This document shows, piece by piece, positions 6,531-9,285 of a stretch of DNA of 9,285 bases. The translations under genes and the position numbers were made by a program. How positions within the stretch are numbered: the first letter of the stretch is position 1; the number at the start of each line of letters is the position of its first letter. The stretch is from the NCBI GenBank assembly GCA_037446255.1, contig JBBIIY010000009.1:1-9285 (forward strand), read 5' to 3'. This DNA is from Lithacetigena sp037446255 [NCBI: Coprothermobacterota bacterium]. Lineage in GTDB: Bacteria > Coprothermobacterota > HKB111. The notes beneath the pieces were generated by a model. That model saw only the letters and a list, made by a program, of their open reading frames with translations. It was not told the DNA's origin and made no database searches.

Positions 6531-7464
6531 ATCTCTCCCTTAAAAATAGTATTATCTTGTCCTTTACCTCTTTAAACTTCAGGTTGGAATCAAATTCAAA
6601 CCATGAGATATCTTTATCTCTTTTAAACCAGGTCATCTGGTGTTTAGCATATTTATATGTTCTCATATTTATATGATTTTTGACCTTCTCAAGAGATAAT
6701 TCACCATTTATATATCCCAGAGCTTCTTTATAGCCAATAGATTCAAAAACAGGAACATTTATTGATATCCCCTCTCTGATTATTTTCCTGGTTTCTTCAA
6801 TTAATCCCTGCTCAATCATTTTATTAGTTCTTTCCAAAATTCTGTCTTTTAAATATACTCTATCTGGTTTTAAACCTACCTTGACCATAGGATATTTATC
6901 ATCACCGATAAAAAAACTCTTTCTAAAGGATGAAAAGGGTTGCCCGGTGAGATAAAAAACCTCCAGAGCCCGGATAATTCTTTTCTTATCACCAGAGTTT
7001 ATTTTTTGAGCAGAAGGCAGGTCTTTATCCTTAATCTCCAGGTATAACGATTCCAATCCTTCAGACTCAGCTCTTTGGATTAGTTGATTTCTAAGGGCAT
7101 TATCTGTTGGAGGAGGATTAAATGAATTTCTAGTCAAGGAATAAAAATATAAAGGACTTCCAGCTACTAAAATGGGTATTCTAGACTTTAACCTAATATT
7201 TTCTATTGCTCTTTCAGCAAGACTGACAAAATCTACCACAGTCACTGTTTGTTCTGGTTCTAATATATCTATTAAATGGTGGTAGATAAGATTTCTCTCA
7301 TAGATAGATGGTTTCGTAGTTCCTATGTCAAAATATTTATATAGGTTGAGTGAATCTATATTTATTATTTCTCCTTTAAATTCATGAGCCAATAACAGCG
7401 CTAAATCGGTTTTCCCTGAACCGGTTGGTCCAATGACAGAAATCAACTTATCAGGCTTCATCAC
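6523..7464 (-). CDS. miaA: tRNA dimethylallyltransferase MiaA
   Basis: MiaA transfers the dimethylallyl group of DMAPP to N6 of A37 in tRNAs that read UNN codons, giving i6A37. The P-loop-like GPTGSGKT is at residues 12-19, with NIDSLNLYKYFDIGTTKPS (35-53) containing the family Asp37. HHLIDI (62-67), KINSGDKKRIIRALEVFYLTG (154-174, with the family RxxRALE) and ESIGYKEALGY (241-251) follow, and the tail QMTWFKRD (276-283) is typical. The usual GGTxLY active-site loop is AGSPLYF (101-107), with Ser in place of Thr. At 313 residues it is full length. It starts GTG ATG: GTG at 7464 or, more likely, ATG at 7461, with TTAAGG just upstream. The start overlaps the miaB end by 14 bases (11 if ATG is used). 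Its product is the substrate of MiaB, encoded directly upstream. No hfq lies between it and hflX. Confidence 0.95.
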   Translation of the reverse strand: MMKPDKLISVIGPTGSGKTDLALLLAHEFKGEIINIDSLNLYKYFDIGTTKPSIYERNLIYHHLIDILEPEQTVTVVDFVSLAERAIENIRLKSRIPILVAGSPLYFYSLTRNSFNPPPTDNALRNQLIQRAESEGLESLYLEIKDKDLPSAQKINSGDKKRIIRALEVFYLTGQPFSSFRKSFFIGDDKYPMVKVGLKPDRVYLKDRILERTNKMIEQGLIEETRKIIREGISINVPVFESIGYKEALGYINGELSLEKVKNHINMRTYKYAKHQMTWFKRDKDISWFEFDSNLKFKEVKDKIILFLRERYE

Positions 7465-8758
7465 CCTTAAGCACCCAAGAGCCAGCTTCTTTTATTTTAA
7501 TATTGACCAACTTGCCTATGATTTCAGGGTTACTTGATTTAAAAGAAACAATCTTGTTAGTTCTTGATCTTCCTGAATAGGCACCATGTTTAGAAGAATA
7601 CTCTTCTACCAACACTTCAAGAGTTTTACCTAAATAATTCTGATTAAGGCGATAGGAAATAGTTTCTTGTACAGTACTGAGTATCTGATGTCTTACTTTT
7701 TTTTCTTCAGGTGAAACAACATCTTGATATATTTTACTGGAAGGTGTGCCTGGTCTTGGTGAATAGGTTGTCATATAAGCATTGTCAAATTCAATTTTTT
7801 TGAAAAATTCAACTGTGTTAGAAAAATGATGTTCAGTTTCCGAAGGAAAACCAATAATAACATCGGTAGAAATGCCTGAATCTGGAAAATGCTTTCTTAT
7901 CTCCTCTATCAACATCAAATATTGAGAGGTTGTATATCCTCTATTCATTGTTCTTAATACTTCATCGTCACCGCTTTGAACTGGTAAATGAAAGTGCTCG
8001 GGAACTTTGTGGAGTTCTTTTAAAGCGTAAATAAAATCAAAAGTGAAATCTTTGGGGTGGGGAGTTATGTATTTTAATCTGATAACTTTATCAACATTAT
8101 GAACAGCCTCTAAAAGTCTAATAAAGCCATTTTTCATTCCCAGGTCTTTTCCGTAATTAGTTATATTCTGGCCAAGAAGATGGATTTCTTTTGGGCTTTC
8201 TTCCAATACTTGTTGAACTTCTTCAAGAATATCAGAAATCGTTCTGCTTTCTTCTTTCCCTCGGGTGTAAGGAACTATACAATAAGCACAATGGCAGTTA
8301 CACCCTTTCATGGCAGCAATATAGGCTATTACTGTTCCCGTTTTCTTTGAGGGTATTTGCGGAAATGGTTGTGGTGAGTCGCCTGTTAGAACCACACTTC
8401 CCTTCTCTTCCCGGTCAAGTACAGAAATAATATTCTTAATTTGGCCTGGCCCTATTATAAAATCCACATAAGAAGCTCTTTTCAGAATATCTGTTCCTAA
8501 TCTTTCGGCCATACAGCCTATAACACCAATTTTTATCTTGGGATTCATTTTTTTTAACTGATTGATATTCCCTACTGTACCCCAAACCCTTTCTTCAGCG
8601 TGGTCTCTAACTGAACAAGTGTTAATCAATATAATATCTGCTTCTTCTGGTGCTTTTGCTTTTATTATTCCTTTTTGTTCAAGTAATGATTCTACTTTAG
8701 AAGAATCATAAAAATTCATCTGACAGCCATAAGTATATAAATAGTATTTTCTGGACAT
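7451..8758 (-). CDS. miaB: tRNA-2-methylthio-N6-dimethylallyladenosine synthase MiaB
   Basis: MiaB is a radical-SAM methylthiotransferase that adds a methylthio group to C2 of i6A37, giving ms2i6A37. The N-terminal UPF0004 domain carries the auxiliary-cluster cysteines C12 (YGCQMN), C48 (NTCSV) and C82 (GCMAER). The radical-SAM motif CxxxCxxC uses C153, C157 and C160 within KGCNCHCAYCIVPYTRGKE (151-169); an extra C155 sits between them. LLGQNITNYG (194-203), HLPVQSGDDEVLRTMNRGYT (257-276) and the segment around TDVIIGFPSETE (298-309) are typical. The C-terminal TRAM domain spans about 370-433, with GRSRTNK (396-402). At 435 residues it is full length, and the HLPVQSG and RxMNRGYT motifs favour MiaB over MtaB or RimO. 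The ATG at 8758 has only a weak ribosome binding site. A terminator-like hairpin ends 14 bases before it, so its expression may depend on readthrough or on an unseen promoter. Confidence 0.95.
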   Translation of the reverse strand: MSRKYYLYTYGCQMNFYDSSKVESLLEQKGIIKAKAPEEADIILINTCSVRDHAEERVWGTVGNINQLKKMNPKIKIGVIGCMAERLGTDILKRASYVDFIIGPGQIKNIISVLDREEKGSVVLTGDSPQPFPQIPSKKTGTVIAYIAAMKGCNCHCAYCIVPYTRGKEESRTISDILEEVQQVLEESPKEIHLLGQNITNYGKDLGMKNGFIRLLEAVHNVDKVIRLKYITPHPKDFTFDFIYALKELHKVPEHFHLPVQSGDDEVLRTMNRGYTTSQYLMLIEEIRKHFPDSGISTDVIIGFPSETEHHFSNTVEFFKKIEFDNAYMTTYSPRPGTPSSKIYQDVVSPEEKKVRHQILSTVQETISYRLNQNYLGKTLEVLVEEYSSKHGAYSGRSRTNKIVSFKSSNPEIIGKLVNIKIKEAGSWVLKGDEA

Positions 8759-8772
8759 ATTTTTCTAAATTA

Positions 8773-8806
8773 AAGAAACATGAGCCCCTCAAGGCTCATA
8801 TTTCTT
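8773..8806 (-). terminator. Intrinsic terminator or attenuator between spoVS and miaB
   Basis: A perfect 7-bp GC-containing stem (ATGAGCC 8780-8786 with GGCTCAT 8793-8799) has a 6-base loop. It extends by six A-T/G-C pairs (8773-8778 with 8801-8806) after one C-A mismatch. On the minus strand the core stem is followed by GTTTCTTTAATTT, a T-rich tail. It lies 24 bases past the spoVS stop and 14 bases before the miaB ATG, so it should end or weaken spoVS transcripts. T-rich sequence on the other side means it could work in both directions. Confidence 0.7.
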
Positions 8807-8830
8807 AATAATATTAATATTGGTTTGATA

Positions 8831-9100
8831 TTACTTTGTTTCAATAACAAGTCTTATTGCTGTTCTCTCTTCTCCATCGATATTTACATTAGTAAAAGAA
8901 GGAGCGAAAACAATATCAATTCCGTTTGGGGAAAGATAACCACGAGCAATAATCATAGCTTTTATTGCCTGATTTACTGCTCCTGCTCCAATAGCTTGAA
9001 GTTCTACTCCCTTGCTATTCCGAATAACAGTTGCTAATGCTCCAGCAATAGCTTTGGGTTCTGATTTGGCAGCAATTTTTAATATTTCAATTTCAGACAT
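8831..9100 (-). CDS. spoVS: Stage V sporulation protein S (SpoVS), downstream copy
   Basis: This 89-residue protein is a small Alba-fold SpoVS-family member, probably a nucleic-acid-binding regulator. In Bacillus, loss of spoVS blocks sporulation at stage V. The family is also common in non-sporulating groups, so its presence does not prove sporulation. ILKIAAKSEPKAIAGALATV (5-24), LQAIGAGAVNQAIKAMIIARG (34-54) and DGEERTAIRLVIETK (75-89) match the family almost throughout, and the length is standard. ATG at 9100 follows an excellent ribosome binding site, AGGAGGTT (9104-9111 on the minus strand). It lies 9 bases after a second, partial spoVS gene and is followed by a terminator-like hairpin. 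Confidence 0.95.
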   Translation of the reverse strand: MSEIEILKIAAKSEPKAIAGALATVIRNSKGVELQAIGAGAVNQAIKAMIIARGYLSPNGIDIVFAPSFTNVNIDGEERTAIRLVIETK

Positions 9101-9103
9101 TTC

Positions 9104-9111
9104 AACCTCCT
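9104..9111 (-). promoter_or_regulatory. Strong ribosome binding site overlapping the upstream stop codon
   Basis: On the minus strand the stop codon of the upstream spoVS copy (TAG, 9110-9112) runs into AGGAGGTT, 5 bases from GGAGG to the ATG at 9100. Ribosomes ending on the first copy sit on the start site of the second, which suggests coupled expression of the two SpoVS proteins. Confidence 0.75.
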
Positions 9112-9285
9112 ACTTCGCTTCTACTAAAAATTTAATTGCAGTTCTTTCTTCATTGTCAATTATCACATCTGCAAAAGATGGAATACATACAACATTAATA
9201 CCATTTGGAGAAAGATAACCTCGAGCAATGATCATAGCTTTTATTGCCTGATTTACTGATCCTGCTCCAATAGCCTGAACCTCAG
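9110..9285 (-). CDS. spoVS: Stage V sporulation protein S (SpoVS), upstream copy, cut by the window edge
   Basis: Reading the minus strand from the window edge gives 57 complete codons and a TAG stop at 9110-9112; the N-terminal third is outside the window. The visible part has VQAIGAGSVNQAIKAMIIARG, GYLSPNGINVV and NEERTAIKFLVEAK, clearly the SpoVS family. Over these 57 residues it matches the downstream copy at 42 positions (about 74%) by direct counting, with the QAIKAMIIARGYLSPNGI block unchanged. The differences cluster in the last half (for example C where the other has F, and N for G before EERTAI). The two genes look like an old tandem duplication kept as two distinct proteins. The promoter of the operon must lie beyond the window. 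Confidence 0.93.
   Translation of the reverse strand, partial: EVQAIGAGSVNQAIKAMIIARGYLSPNGINVVCIPSFADVIIDNEERTAIKFLVEAK

Noticed and set aside
8780-9218. Plus-strand open frames opposite the two spoVS genes
   Set aside because: They are antisense shadows of well-supported SpoVS genes, with no ribosome binding sites and low-complexity translations.

Overview
The window is AT-rich bacterial DNA, densely packed with genes that often overlap. Two spoVS-type genes in tandem, next to a miaB-miaA-hflX-ynbB series, point to an anaerobic, Gram-positive-like or deep-branching lineage such as Halanaerobiales, Clostridia-like Firmicutes or Atribacterota. This placement rests on gene content and gene order, and the exact taxon cannot be fixed from the sequence alone.

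The left part (about 1-4226) is on the plus strand and looks like an assorted accessory region. It holds a nitronate monooxygenase-family flavoprotein, an overlapping gene for an unknown membrane-anchored protein, and a 183-base gap. The gap contains a short broken reading frame and nested inverted repeats. A SAM-dependent methyltransferase overlapped by a RimJ/RimL-type acetyltransferase follows, then an AT-rich 275-base gap. Last comes a tyrosine-recombinase-like protein that seems to have lost most of its catalytic residues.

The right part (9285 down to 4223) is on the minus strand and is a compact housekeeping cluster: spoVS (partial) - spoVS - [hairpin] - miaB - miaA - hflX - ynbB. From miaB onward each gene overlaps the next by 14, 8 and 20 bases, so the four are almost certainly co-transcribed and translationally coupled. 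MiaA and MiaB act in sequence on the same tRNA base (i6A37, then ms2i6A37). HflX is a ribosome-associated GTPase, and YnbB is a PLP-dependent methionine gamma-lyase-family protein. The order resembles a condensed form of the Bacillus spoVS...miaB...mutSL...miaA-hfq...ynbA-ynbB region, with mutS, mutL and hfq absent. The cluster meets the recombinase-like gene tail to tail, with a 4-base overlap.

No complete mobile element, CRISPR array, tRNA or rRNA gene was seen. The most interesting points are the catalytically degenerate recombinase, the interrupted small frame and foldable segment before the methyltransferase, the tandem spoVS pair, and the terminator-like hairpin only 14 bases before the miaB start.
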